Shown here one piece after another: positions 25,092-34,250 of a stretch of DNA of 48,872 nt. A model generated the notes under the pieces. That model saw only the letters and a list, made by a program, of their open reading frames with translations, was not told where the DNA came from and made no database searches. Source of the DNA: Bacteroidales bacterium (lineage in GTDB: Bacteria; Bacteroidota; Bacteroidia; Bacteroidales; UBA10428); contig JAFGTR010000086.1 in NCBI GenBank assembly GCA_016934055.1, positions 1-48,872 on the forward strand, given 5' to 3'. Every line of letters begins with the position of its first letter. Position 1 is the first letter of the stretch. The position numbers and the translations under genes were made by a program.

Positions 25092-26711
25092 CTACCTTTT
25101 CAAAAAAATAAACCCCGTACTGATCGTTCCCAAAACAGGATGGTCGAAAGCGTACCAGTAATTGCCGGCTTTTAACGGTTTACCTTGCTGGTCAGTGCCA
25201 TACCAGCAGTCATCAAGCGTATAAGGATCCCTGGTATATAAAAGCCGTCCTTCCTTATCGAAAAGCCTGAAAACCGATCCTTCAGGGAGTCCGAAAACCC
25301 TGAGACAGTCGTTAAAGCCATCGCTGTTGGGCGTTATGGTGTTGGGGATCTTTAAACTCACTTCAATTAAAAAAATTTCATTGTGATAACAACCGTAATC
25401 ATCGCTCAGCAATACATTATATTGAACCGAGCTTTGAGGCGTTGCCACAGGATTTTGACAATCAAAACAACTTAATTGACTTATCGGATACCATTCACCG
25501 TTCACATAACCATATCTGGGATTGAGCGTAACGGATGATCCGGGATTCAGCAGCGTGTCAAGGACAGTTATTGTTTTTTCAGGGTAAAGTGTATCGCAGT
25601 TAAGGATTATATTAAAGTATTCACTGAATTTACAGTCATACTGATTTGTGACGACAACAGAATAATGATCGTGAAAAGCTGTCATACGGGGAGACTGCAC
25701 ATCATAAGCCGACAAATTGATTTCCGGCTCCCAGTCATATGAAATACCTTTGGAAGCCTCCAGAAAGATATCTTCCTCATAGCGGTAATAATGATTGACA
25801 ACTCTGTTGGTGTCTTCGGGATAGAGGGTGTCGCAATCAATTATCAGGTGAAAAATATCCATGACAGGACACTCATCGCCTGTTCTGATAATGGCCGTAA
25901 TGGTTTGTTCGTATGTTCTTACTGTTACAGTCTGCTGATAGGGTGAAGATACGGCTTCATGTGGCAGCCACTCATAGGTATAACCCGGGGAGGCTGTCAG
26001 GACATCTTTATTGTCACCATGATAATAAAGGGTATATTCATGGAGGATACCGGCCTCGCCGGTTCTGATAAGGCTCATGGCATCCACCAGTATCATGCCG
26101 TTATAGGGTTCATGATAGACATTTACGGTATCCCACTGCGGCTCAACCAGCAGATATGATATATTGTTGTCAGCAACAAGGAAAATGAAAGAATAATTCA
26201 GCCATTCGGTATAGCTTATAGGATCACTGTCGACCAGCAAAACATCTCTTCCGCCGGCATGATCGGATCCCCAGACCTGGAATTTCAGGGGGAAGCCGAC
26301 ATAGGGATTTACCTCATCTTCAACCCCATAGTCGGGATTGGTGCATAAATATACATTAAGCTGAAAACAGGAATTCTTTTCCAACGGCTTTATTAAGGGT
26401 TGATACAGGTATTCCCGTTGCCGGGGCCCGTGCCAGTCATGAGCATAATGTACACCCCTGGCTCTCAGCAGTACAAAGTTTCCTCCGTCAACGGGTTCAT
26501 ATAACCTGCTGCCGCTATATGTCATATAGGACGCCATCAGGTCAGGATCGCTGAAATCATCACCCGGCATTATATACCAGTCATAAGGCGGAAAGGCATC
26601 TCCCAGTTCCCCTTCAAGCGAGCCGTTGTTCAAATATTGCGACCAGGATACCTTCCATATGATGACGGAAGCTGTTAAAAGCAATAATCGCAAAATGAAT
26701 GTGCTTTTCAT
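25092..26711 (-). CDS. Type IX-secreted protein with gliding-type (type B) C-terminal sorting domain
   Basis: 539 residues, signal peptide ending near VSWSQ. The N-terminal domain (about 24-215) looks like a jelly-roll carbohydrate-binding fold (NNGSLEGELG, FQLNVYLCTNPDYG, WLNYSFIFLVADN). Three middle repeats are built around DCDTLYPE or NCDTLYPE with Tyr-Trp-rich Ig/PKD-like strands. The C-terminal 85 residues have the CHU_C/type B sorting signature: ITPNSDGFNDCLRVFG, FRLFDKEGRLLY, GNYWYAFD and a final IFLKR. Type B cargo typically needs an adjacent PorP/SprF protein, and exactly such a gene overlaps this start by four bases. It is probably a surface adhesin or binding protein. Confidence 0.9.
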   Translation of the reverse strand: MKSTFILRLLLLTASVIIWKVSWSQYLNNGSLEGELGDAFPPYDWYIMPGDDFSDPDLMASYMTYSGSRLYEPVDGGNFVLLRARGVHYAHDWHGPRQREYLYQPLIKPLEKNSCFQLNVYLCTNPDYGVEDEVNPYVGFPLKFQVWGSDHAGGRDVLLVDSDPISYTEWLNYSFIFLVADNNISYLLVEPQWDTVNVYHEPYNGMILVDAMSLIRTGEAGILHEYTLYYHGDNKDVLTASPGYTYEWLPHEAVSSPYQQTVTVRTYEQTITAIIRTGDECPVMDIFHLIIDCDTLYPEDTNRVVNHYYRYEEDIFLEASKGISYDWEPEINLSAYDVQSPRMTAFHDHYSVVVTNQYDCKFSEYFNIILNCDTLYPEKTITVLDTLLNPGSSVTLNPRYGYVNGEWYPISQLSCFDCQNPVATPQSSVQYNVLLSDDYGCYHNEIFLIEVSLKIPNTITPNSDGFNDCLRVFGLPEGSVFRLFDKEGRLLYTRDPYTLDDCWYGTDQQGKPLKAGNYWYAFDHPVLGTISTGFIFLKR

Positions 26712-27724
26712 GGCTTTCTTTTTACAGTTTTTCTTATTCCTTCAGGTTCAAACAATCCGATATTGAGTCCCAGCATGATCTCGTGAGAACCCGAGAAGTA
26801 ATTGCTCAGTGACGAAATACTCTGTTCATAACAATAGGCCAGATGCAGACGGCCAATACGAAATCCCAGGGCAATGAATATTGCCTTTGTTGATTTGTAG
26901 GCAACTGATAACCAGTTGTAATTTTGATAAAACACTTTAAGCTGAGTGTAATGATAAAGCGGATCTTTGTCAATTCTTGCCACAAAGACGGATGGTTCGA
27001 AATCAAAACGCTTTAAATAGAATTTGTAACCGCTCTGGAAAAAAAAGTCTAGGACATTGCTTGTATACCGGCTGTCTTCAAGCGGGCTGTTGGTGTGAAA
27101 CAATTCATTTACACTGCCGCCGGCATGGAATTGCCTGGTATGAAAATATACGCCGAAACCGCCGTCAGCAATAAGCGGCTGATGATCAAGGTTAGCCAGC
27201 TCAGGGTCGCCCGGGTCAACAGGATCAAGCAATTGTTCATTTACCCGGACATGTTTCAGTTGTGCTGACAGCCCAAATGATAATTCAGTTGTTCGGTTCT
27301 GGTTCAACGGTATGAAATAGGCATAGGTGACCGAAGAAAAGAAGTGATTAACAGGGCCATTCTGTTCATTAATCAATAATCCCCCGAAACCCATGCGGTC
27401 TTTTGATACAAAGTTTGTTTTATTCAGCATCATGGTTGGGGTGTAAAAATCAAACTCGCCCAGGCGGAAAGAACCTCCGGCGCAGGTGGTGCTGGGAGCG
27501 TTTTTGGTGCCAATCCAGTTTCTTTTGTGTGATATGTTTACCAGCGGGTACCGGTCCCTCCCGGTAATAGCCGGGTTCACAAACTGCTCATAATTATAAT
27601 GTTTGGTGTAAAGCGGAGAAACCTGCGCCAGGCTTACAGATGAAAAAAACGGCAGAAACAAAAAGATGATCTGCAGCATGAGATAACAGGTGCATAAACC
27701 ATATTTCGGAGTGTATGCTTTCAC
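26708..27724 (-). CDS. PorP/SprF-family type IX secretion membrane protein
   Basis: Outer-membrane barrel of the PorP/SprF family, up to 338 residues. The longest frame begins with GTG at 27724. The Met at residue 17 (27676) gives a cleaner signal peptide, MLQIIFLFLPFFSSVSLAQ. Diagnostic segments are YNYEQFVNPAITGRDRYPLVNISHKRNWIG near the mature N-terminus, GFGGLLINEQNGPV, YFIPL and LSFGLSAQLK, with strand repeats to the end. Such proteins anchor or guide T9SS substrates carrying type B sorting domains. The downstream overlapping gene encodes one, so the pair is a cargo-partner unit. Confidence 0.92.
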   Translation of the reverse strand: MKAYTPKYGLCTCYLMLQIIFLFLPFFSSVSLAQVSPLYTKHYNYEQFVNPAITGRDRYPLVNISHKRNWIGTKNAPSTTCAGGSFRLGEFDFYTPTMMLNKTNFVSKDRMGFGGLLINEQNGPVNHFFSSVTYAYFIPLNQNRTTELSFGLSAQLKHVRVNEQLLDPVDPGDPELANLDHQPLIADGGFGVYFHTRQFHAGGSVNELFHTNSPLEDSRYTSNVLDFFFQSGYKFYLKRFDFEPSVFVARIDKDPLYHYTQLKVFYQNYNWLSVAYKSTKAIFIALGFRIGRLHLAYCYEQSISSLSNYFSGSHEIMLGLNIGLFEPEGIRKTVKRKP

Positions 27725-27813
27725 CTTTCGGTAAGGTTTGACAGGTTGTAAATACTATGCAAATTAACGGGGAAAAATGAATAAATATTAAATCAGCAGG
27801 TCATAAAATTTCA

Positions 27814-28512
27814 TTAATTTCCGCGACAATAATGAATAATTTCTTTCACATGTATACCAGTGGTATTCAGCACGGGTATCCCGGCATACTCATTTTTAGT
27901 CAGTATCAGGGGTAATTCTGTGCAGCCCAGTATGATGGAATCAATGTGTCGGCCGGTCACCATTTTTTCAATCATGCTGACCAGGAGATCCCGTGTTTCT
28001 TTTTTGAAAACGCCCAGTTCTATTTCGCTGAAAAGCTTTTCATTGATGATTTCTATATCGTCAGGATCAGGTACTGCAATATTAATACCCTTCTTTTGAA
28101 ATACCTGCGGATAGAAGTCCGCTTTCATGGTGAGGCCGGTACCGAATAATCCGGGATGTTGAAGTTTTCTTGCCATTACTTCATGGCAGGTGGCTTCTAC
28201 TATGCTGATCAGCGGCAGGGTTGATTTCTGCTGAAGGGCATCGAACAGCAAATGGGGTGTGTTGGCTGTGATGGCTGCAAAATCAGCACCAGCCTTACGT
28301 AATGCTTCAATCTTTTCAAGTATGTAGCCGCAAGCCTTGTCAAATTCCTTACGTTTAAACATTTCAAGGAAATCCCACATATTTACGCTGTATATGATGA
28401 TCTCGGGGTATTCAGGCTTTCTGTCTCCGTTTTTGAAAGCATTGATGATCTCTTTATAGTAATCAACCGTAGCTTCAGGGCCTAGGCCCCCGATGAGTCC
28501 GATGCGTTTCAT
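27814..28512 (-). CDS. Aspartate/glutamate racemase-family protein with altered first catalytic residue
   Basis: 232 residues of the Asp/Glu racemase fold: MKRIGLIGGLGPEATVDYYKEI at the start and SIILGCTELPLIL near the end. The second catalytic cysteine is present (Cys197). The first catalytic position, Cys in classical aspartate racemase (CNT) and Thr83 in E. coli YgeA, is Ala83 here (ITANTPH). The numbering matches YgeA at both sites. The family moves the alpha-hydrogen with two acid-base residues on opposite faces, so a one-sided active site may give altered specificity, weak activity or another reaction. Stand-alone gene, divergent from the RHS gene. Confidence 0.87.
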   Translation of the reverse strand: MKRIGLIGGLGPEATVDYYKEIINAFKNGDRKPEYPEIIIYSVNMWDFLEMFKRKEFDKACGYILEKIEALRKAGADFAAITANTPHLLFDALQQKSTLPLISIVEATCHEVMARKLQHPGLFGTGLTMKADFYPQVFQKKGINIAVPDPDDIEIINEKLFSEIELGVFKKETRDLLVSMIEKMVTGRHIDSIILGCTELPLILTKNEYAGIPVLNTTGIHVKEIIHYCRGN

Positions 28513-28672
28513 GGGCGATAGTTTTGATTAACAACAGGATAAAAGTAGTCTTTCAATTATAGCATAAAGTTAGGGAATTTCTCAGCAAAAGAGCGAAGAC
28601 GGCCAGGTTATTAATTGGTTACTTTAAATGATGATGAACAGGCAACGGATGCTGAACCATCATTATTTTTTC

Positions 28673-28870
28673 TATCTTTATACCGGCAGGGATGGAACTT
28701 TTCCCATAATTTGCCGTATTGACATATAACCACCTATTGTTAATTTCCTGCACCGGATGGGTGCAGGGGAATGATGTTCTTATCACCAACCCTTTCATAA
28801 AACAAAATTGATCCGGGCATGCTGCAGGGCAGTATGGCTTACATCTTTTTTTAAACGTTGGAATAAGGAG
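28673..28870 (+). promoter_or_regulatory. Long leader of the RHS gene: -7-like element, hairpin, strong RBS
   Basis: The gene-free stretch 28513-28877 contains TATCTTTA (28673-28680, one mismatch to TAnnTTTG). It also holds the perfect hairpin CCTGCACC-GGATG-GGTGCAGG (28747-28767) and AAGGAG (28865-28870), 7 bases before the ATG at 28878. A strong Shine-Dalgarno is rare in this window. The hairpin lies in the predicted leader and could modulate expression; that is inferred. Upstream of 28673 nothing notable was seen. Confidence 0.45.
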
Positions 28871-28877
28871 ACCAAAA

Positions 28878-31800
28878 ATGAGAAACTTCAGATTGTTTTT
28901 CCGGGCAGTCATCTTTCTGCTCATGACCGGTAACCCGGTAGTTTTTGCCGGATGGGAAATCATCAGCCCGAATCCGAAACTGATGGATGTGCAGATTATG
29001 GGAGATACCTGGTTTGCAATTGAGTATCATGGAGCTTCTTCAAGCGACTATTTCCTGATTTCAGAAAACAACGGACATCGTTGGGATACCCTTTCTGATT
29101 TTTCTTCTGTGTTTCGTATCCGTGTACACAAAGACAAAATACTGGTAAGAGGCATCTATAAAGGCACTCTTGGATTTTACCTGTCCCCTGACACGGCAAA
29201 AACATGGCAGAAACTTACCTGGCTTTATGATGTAAGCGCTATTGATATGTTGATGAATGATACGGCCATCTTTTTCTTTGTGTCGAAAAGCTCTTCCGTT
29301 ACAAGTCCTGTTTACCGTTCCCTCGACACCGGCAAAACCTGGTATCCCCTGCCCATTGAGGCCGGTGACGTAAACTGGAACGGTAATGTGTCCGGCATTA
29401 ATTTTGCCGTTCAGGGCAAAACGATAGGAGCCTTTTTAAATGCAGCAGGTTTTCACATATCAAAGGACGGCGGGGATACATGGACAAAATGCATGGACGG
29501 GTTGCCGGATCTCGACATTGATTATGGTCCTTTATCCGTAATCCCTGAAGGTTTTTCGGTTCGTTATCCTGACGGGTGGTATGTTTTCAACGAAACCAGC
29601 TGGATCAAACAAAGCTATCAGGCTTACGCTTATTTCGTGGAATATGACAAATGGAAGGAGATTACCAATGGCATACCGATTTTGAATATATGCGAACAAC
29701 GTGCACCCTATACCTTCGCCGTGCACGGGGAGGCCGGAGGAATAATTTATTATTCCCTGGACAACGGGGAAAAATGGTTTATGTTTTCAGAGGCAGGTAC
29801 AGAATTCACTAATGCTTTTCCGAGTTCAATCGTTATCAGCGGTAATTATGTATATGCGGGTTTTTCAACCGGTTTTGCCCGCCGCAGTCTTTCGGAAGCC
29901 ATAAATCAAATGATTAATGAGGAAGAAGAGGAAGACGAGGAAGAGACAGCCTATCCGGTTTCGCCGGCGGAGATGGAGAACCTGATGGGCATGCTTGGCC
30001 CTGATGCCCTTGAAGACCTGCTCGAAGAGATGGGAATCGACGCCGAAGAGCTTTCCAATGAGGAAATGCAGGATTTCCTTGAAGACTATATAGAAGATAA
30101 TGGCATGACAGATCTTTTCGTCAACAGCCAACCGGGAAGCTGCAGTTACATGGGTATGCCTCTGTGGTCGATGAATGTGGCCAACCTGAAACTGTTCTTA
30201 AGGGATATCATATTCCGTAAAAAAGGGATCGGTCCTGAAGTGAAGCTGGCCATGAATTATATCCATGCCGTCGACAGTGCCAAAGGCATTTTTGGCAGGC
30301 ACTGGCGCTTTGAATACGAGACTTCTCTGGTGCAGCAGGACAGTTCGGTTACACTGACCACCGGTGACGGTGCCACTTTTATATTTTCAGATAATAAACC
30401 TGTTGTTGCCGGGGCCACAGCTTTTTCCATACCATGTTTAAATAGTGATCAGTATAAACTCCATTGGACAGGGGCAACATGGCAGGTGGAAAAGGGATTG
30501 GGCTTCGGGTTCCTGAATTTCGACGCCGCCGGAGGAAACCTGTTTTTATTGAAGTCAGTTGAAGACCCATACGGAAAAAAACTAAACCTTGCCTATGATG
30601 CAGGGAACAAACCTGTGTTGCTGACCGACGGATCAGGGCGGGAATACAGTCTGACATACAACAATAACCTGTGTGATTCCCTTAAGCTACCCGATGGCAG
30701 GTTTGCCGTTTTTTCATATAATGACAGGGGACTGCTCGTTTCATCCACCGATTTGGGAGGGGTGGAAACCCATTATACATACGATGATATACGGAACATT
30801 CAATCCGTGGATCTTGCCGGTAAAATCACGAACTTTCATTATGATTACGAAGCCGATTCACTCGGAAAGATATTGGCTGTCATTGACCCGGAAGGCCGGC
30901 AGATCAACTATTTTTCAACCCTTGTCGATTCATCTGCCAGGTTAACCAACGTCGTTTACCCGGACAATAACATGGTCACCTATCAGACATGCGATGGATT
31001 GGTTACGGCGATAACCAACACCGGCGGAGAGGTGAAAAAGATCTTTTATAACGGGGAGGGAAAACCCGATTCCCTGGTATGGTACGATGGTTCAGCCGTG
31101 GTTTTAACCTATGATGCAAAGGGTGATCTTGTATCCAGGCGCGACAGGGCGGGAAAGATTACCATTTATGAATACAACGAAAACCGGAAATTGTTAAGAG
31201 AAAAAAGCCATGAAGGGGAAATCAGGGTTGAAAACAGCTACAATGCCCGAAACCAGCTGGAAACCATCACGCTTCCCGGGAACCGTATCACCGCTTATAC
31301 ATATGACGACAACGGCGCACTGGCTTCCGTAACAGACCCGGATGGCAATATCCACGCATTCGGTCGTGATGAATACGGTAATATGACCTCCTATACAAAC
31401 CCGCTGGGTCATACCATGAATTATCTGTATGACGATGAAGGATTTTTTCCGGTCAGAAGTACCGATTTTAAAGGCAATAACTATGATATGGCCTATGACA
31501 GTAACGGCAAGCTGACAGAGATAACCATGCCCGACGGGAATAAAAGGACATTTCTATATGATTGCTGCACACAAACCGGCATTACAGATGAGAACGGTAA
31601 CACGGCGTCGGTCATCCGCGATGCTACCGGCCGGATTCTTGAAAAGACCACAGCCGAAGGGATATCATATCCTTTGTTGTACGATGAAACCGGATTTTTA
31701 TCAGGGTTTACCACAGTTTATGGTTCACAGAAGAACCTGTCATATAATCAGCGCGGGCTTTTAACCCTGATCAGTGATGAGGAGGGAAACATACGTTATG

Positions 31801-33605
31801 CCTATAATGAAAAGGGCCAGCCTGTGTCTGTTATGGATAAAAAGGGCAATGAAACCCGGTTTGCTTACACAGAGGCGGGAGATCTGTCGGCCATTACAGA
31901 TGCGGCAGGCCAAAAAACACGGTTTGCTTTTGATGAGGACGGAAAACTCGTTTCATTAACCAATGCACGCAATCAGACTACCACATTCACCTATGATGCA
32001 ACGGGAAATGCAGTGGAAAAAAAGCTGAACAGCACATCTTATGCCACCTATGAATATGACAACCAGAAAAAGATTATGGCTTATTCCGACTCGTCAGGCA
32101 CAACAACCTATACAAGGAATGCCATGGGGTTTGTGACCAAAATCACCTACCCACGAGGACTTTCAGTGGATTTTGAACATGATGCAAATGGTAATATCAC
32201 GGGAATCACTTATCCCGATGGAATGAAGGTCAGCAACACCCCTGATGTTATGAACAGGATAGAGAATGTCAGCTGGGGGACATCGTCAATCAGTTTTGAA
32301 TACGGTGCAGCGGGAGATCTGCTGGCGGAAACACGCAGCAACGGAACGCAAACTCATTATGCTTACAATAAAGACAACGTGCTGACTGAGGTCGAACATA
32401 CCGGTGCCGATACTGTTTTTGCCGGGGAGTTTATTACTATGGAAGAGGGGGTCATTACCGGTGTGCAGGCCAGGTTTATCCCCCCGGTCAGTGTCATACC
32501 GGTGAGGCTGACCAATATGAATTCAAACAGCTTAAACCAGATAGACGGGTCTTTTTTTAATCAGATGTCTCTTCCGCATGATGCAGATGGCAATCTCACT
32601 GCATTTATAGAAAAGGGAGTGTGGAAAATGACAGCTTCCTATAGCCACGATAACCTCGTTACTGCTGTAAAAACCAGTGGAAAGACCACCACGGTAAGCT
32701 ATGATGCCATGAGGTTTCCGCGAAAGATGGCCTCAGGCGGAGTGACGACTTACCTTTATTACGACCACAAAGGCCGCCTGCTTTTTGAAACGGATGAAGC
32801 CGGCAATCCAATCATCAATTATGTTTACCGGGGGAAAAGGCTTGTTGCAAGCCAGACCGCTGACGGCGAGGTGTGCTTTTACCATCACAGCCGTAATGGC
32901 AATACGCTGGCTGTGACCAGCCAAGACGGCAGCATCCTGAACGCTTATGCCTATACGGCGCATGGTGAGGTTATCGCAAAGGAGGAATCAACGGGTAACC
33001 GTTTTACCTTTCTGGGTGCCTTTGGTGCGATAAGGTTTGACGATAAATATATCCTCACAGGGGCAAGGGTGTACAATACCCATATGGGCCGCTACATTCA
33101 GCGTGACCCGCTGGGGATGATCACGGGAACCAATCCTTATTTATATGCCTCTAATAATCCTGTGTCCGGAATAGACCCGCTGGGACTTGACGATGAGAAT
33201 GAAACCGTAAATTCCCAGGCTCTGGATCCATCGTCTGATAATGATTATTCTACAGCAGGCGGAACGGCCAATCCCTATGCAGATGGTTTACCTTACCGCG
33301 GGAATGACTGGGACACTTATGGCTCAGCGCTGAGCAATACGGTGAATGATTTTTTCAATCATCCGGTGTCCGACTTTATCCCTGACGCAGTGGGTAACCC
33401 GGTAGCTTTTGCCAAGGCGATTCATCATCTGAGCAATAAAGAATACGGCAAAGCCCTCTGGCAGTTCGTTCCTTTTAATAACTCCATGGAATACGCAGCC
33501 GACTACTATGAATCAAAGTCAAAATTCATGGATCCTACAAAGTTTTCAGAACTTGGTATTTTTGGTCAGTTCAATATGCAGAAGACATTTACGTGTGATC
33601 TTTAA
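28878..33605 (+). CDS. Large RHS/YD-repeat protein with Asp-box propeller and variable C-terminal tip
   Basis: 1575 residues. Signal peptide at 1-24 (ending VVFAG). Residues about 25-340 contain five Asp-box/BNR motifs (SENNGHRWDTL, SPDTAKTWQKL, SLDTGKTWYPL, SKDGGDTWTKC, SLDNGEKWFMF), so a sortilin/sialidase-like propeller. A very acidic linker follows at about 345-412 (EEEEEDEEE). Then comes a DUF6531-like entry (about 435-480, GIFGRHWRFEYETSL) and a long series of YD repeats (GREYSLTYNNN, ETHYTYDD and so on) to about 1400. The RHS core ends with GRYIQRDPLGMITGTNPYLY and GIDPLGL near 1434. The last 140 residues lie beyond the core, where polymorphic toxins keep the toxin; I recognise no nuclease or other motif there. 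No obvious immunity gene follows; the next gene encodes a mini-RHS protein with a T9SS tail. Confidence 0.93.
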   Translation: MRNFRLFFRAVIFLLMTGNPVVFAGWEIISPNPKLMDVQIMGDTWFAIEYHGASSSDYFLISENNGHRWDTLSDFSSVFRIRVHKDKILVRGIYKGTLGFYLSPDTAKTWQKLTWLYDVSAIDMLMNDTAIFFFVSKSSSVTSPVYRSLDTGKTWYPLPIEAGDVNWNGNVSGINFAVQGKTIGAFLNAAGFHISKDGGDTWTKCMDGLPDLDIDYGPLSVIPEGFSVRYPDGWYVFNETSWIKQSYQAYAYFVEYDKWKEITNGIPILNICEQRAPYTFAVHGEAGGIIYYSLDNGEKWFMFSEAGTEFTNAFPSSIVISGNYVYAGFSTGFARRSLSEAINQMINEEEEEDEEETAYPVSPAEMENLMGMLGPDALEDLLEEMGIDAEELSNEEMQDFLEDYIEDNGMTDLFVNSQPGSCSYMGMPLWSMNVANLKLFLRDIIFRKKGIGPEVKLAMNYIHAVDSAKGIFGRHWRFEYETSLVQQDSSVTLTTGDGATFIFSDNKPVVAGATAFSIPCLNSDQYKLHWTGATWQVEKGLGFGFLNFDAAGGNLFLLKSVEDPYGKKLNLAYDAGNKPVLLTDGSGREYSLTYNNNLCDSLKLPDGRFAVFSYNDRGLLVSSTDLGGVETHYTYDDIRNIQSVDLAGKITNFHYDYEADSLGKILAVIDPEGRQINYFSTLVDSSARLTNVVYPDNNMVTYQTCDGLVTAITNTGGEVKKIFYNGEGKPDSLVWYDGSAVVLTYDAKGDLVSRRDRAGKITIYEYNENRKLLREKSHEGEIRVENSYNARNQLETITLPGNRITAYTYDDNGALASVTDPDGNIHAFGRDEYGNMTSYTNPLGHTMNYLYDDEGFFPVRSTDFKGNNYDMAYDSNGKLTEITMPDGNKRTFLYDCCTQTGITDENGNTASVIRDATGRILEKTTAEGISYPLLYDETGFLSGFTTVYGSQKNLSYNQRGLLTLISDEEGNIRYAYNEKGQPVSVMDKKGNETRFAYTEAGDLSAITDAAGQKTRFAFDEDGKLVSLTNARNQTTTFTYDATGNAVEKKLNSTSYATYEYDNQKKIMAYSDSSGTTTYTRNAMGFVTKITYPRGLSVDFEHDANGNITGITYPDGMKVSNTPDVMNRIENVSWGTSSISFEYGAAGDLLAETRSNGTQTHYAYNKDNVLTEVEHTGADTVFAGEFITMEEGVITGVQARFIPPVSVIPVRLTNMNSNSLNQIDGSFFNQMSLPHDADGNLTAFIEKGVWKMTASYSHDNLVTAVKTSGKTTTVSYDAMRFPRKMASGGVTTYLYYDHKGRLLFETDEAGNPIINYVYRGKRLVASQTADGEVCFYHHSRNGNTLAVTSQDGSILNAYAYTAHGEVIAKEESTGNRFTFLGAFGAIRFDDKYILTGARVYNTHMGRYIQRDPLGMITGTNPYLYASNNPVSGIDPLGLDDENETVNSQALDPSSDNDYSTAGGTANPYADGLPYRGNDWDTYGSALSNTVNDFFNHPVSDFIPDAVGNPVAFAKAIHHLSNKEYGKALWQFVPFNNSMEYAADYYESKSKFMDPTKFSELGIFGQFNMQKTFTCDL

Positions 33606-33615
33606 AACAAACGAT

Positions 33616-34071
33616 ATGAAATCAGTTATACTATTCCTTGTATTGCTTTTGTCGGGGTTACTCTCTCCGGCCCAGTCTGTGATCAGCTATACCTACGACA
33701 AACAGGGAAGGTTAGTGGCCGAACACAATGAATCGGTCTACCGGATACAATTGTCTTATGATCCGGAGGGTAACTTTATTTCAAAAACGGTAACCAATTA
33801 TACCGACATCAGCGGTGTTGCTGAAAGGCCGGTTGAAAGTGCATGCCGGGTGTATCCCAATCCTGCCGTTGACCTGGTCACCCTCGAGAGTACAGACGGA
33901 AGCCTTATCCGGGAAATATGCATCAGCGATATGCAGGGCAGGAAACTCCTGCTGATGGAATGTGAAAATGCAAAAGTACAGCTGAGTATAAATAGTCTTC
34001 CTGACGGGGTATATTGCCTGCTGATGGAAACGACCACCGGAACGCTGAATGTATTACTCTTGAAGCAATGA
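33616..34071 (+). CDS. Mini-RHS protein with type A (T9SS) C-terminal sorting domain
   Basis: The ATG at 33616, 11 bases after the RHS stop, gives a 151-residue protein with a signal peptide (LVLLLSGLLSPAQ; cleavage near 20). Two YD-type repeats follow (ISYTYDKQGRLVAEHNES and LSYDPEGNFISKTVTNY), then from about residue 76 a Por-type sorting tail (CRVYPNPAVDLVTLES, ICISDMQGRKLL, LPDGVYCLLMETTTG, LLLKQ). The frame is open further upstream inside the RHS gene, but that part is a shadow. Type A tails send proteins through T9SS to the cell surface. The YD repeats resemble those of the giant neighbour, so the two may assemble on the surface, with the small protein as anchor. This is an inference. 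Confidence 0.85.
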   Translation: MKSVILFLVLLLSGLLSPAQSVISYTYDKQGRLVAEHNESVYRIQLSYDPEGNFISKTVTNYTDISGVAERPVESACRVYPNPAVDLVTLESTDGSLIREICISDMQGRKLLLMECENAKVQLSINSLPDGVYCLLMETTTGTLNVLLLKQ

Positions 34072-34136
34072 TTGAAAGAACAGGCAGGTTATATTCATAG
34101 TCTTGATTTATAACCTTCTTTTTCATTTCTTATACA

Positions 34137-34167
34137 TTGAAATTATTTGTATATTTAAATACCTTTT
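34137..34167 (+). promoter_or_regulatory. Candidate promoter of the hybrid histidine kinase gene
   Basis: TTG at 34137-34139, a 20-base spacer, and TACCTTTT at 34160-34167 followed by G. The spacing fits the Bacteroidota -33/-7 layout with one mismatch. The leader would be about 75 bases and contains AAAGGAGG at 34219-34226 immediately followed by a two-codon frame, ATG AAA TAA, in the same frame as the main start. Confidence 0.5.
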
Positions 34168-34250
34168 GAATTTATGCTTACAGTGATTCAAAATCCAACG
34201 TGCGTTGCATTGACTTTCAAAGGAGGATGAAATAAGCAATAACCGCAGGG

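Noticed and set aside
29865..30131. Minus-strand open frame opposite the acidic linker of the RHS gene
   Set aside because: A shadow caused by Glu/Asp codons on the other strand; its Leu/Phe-rich product has no independent support.
33508..33615. Upstream extension of the mini-RHS gene into the RHS gene
   Set aside because: The extension would overlap a well-supported gene in another frame, and the ATG at 33616 gives a clean signal peptide.
34072..34250. An RHS immunity gene between the mini-RHS and the kinase
   Set aside because: Only 179 bases, A+T rich, containing the kinase promoter; no open frame of useful length.
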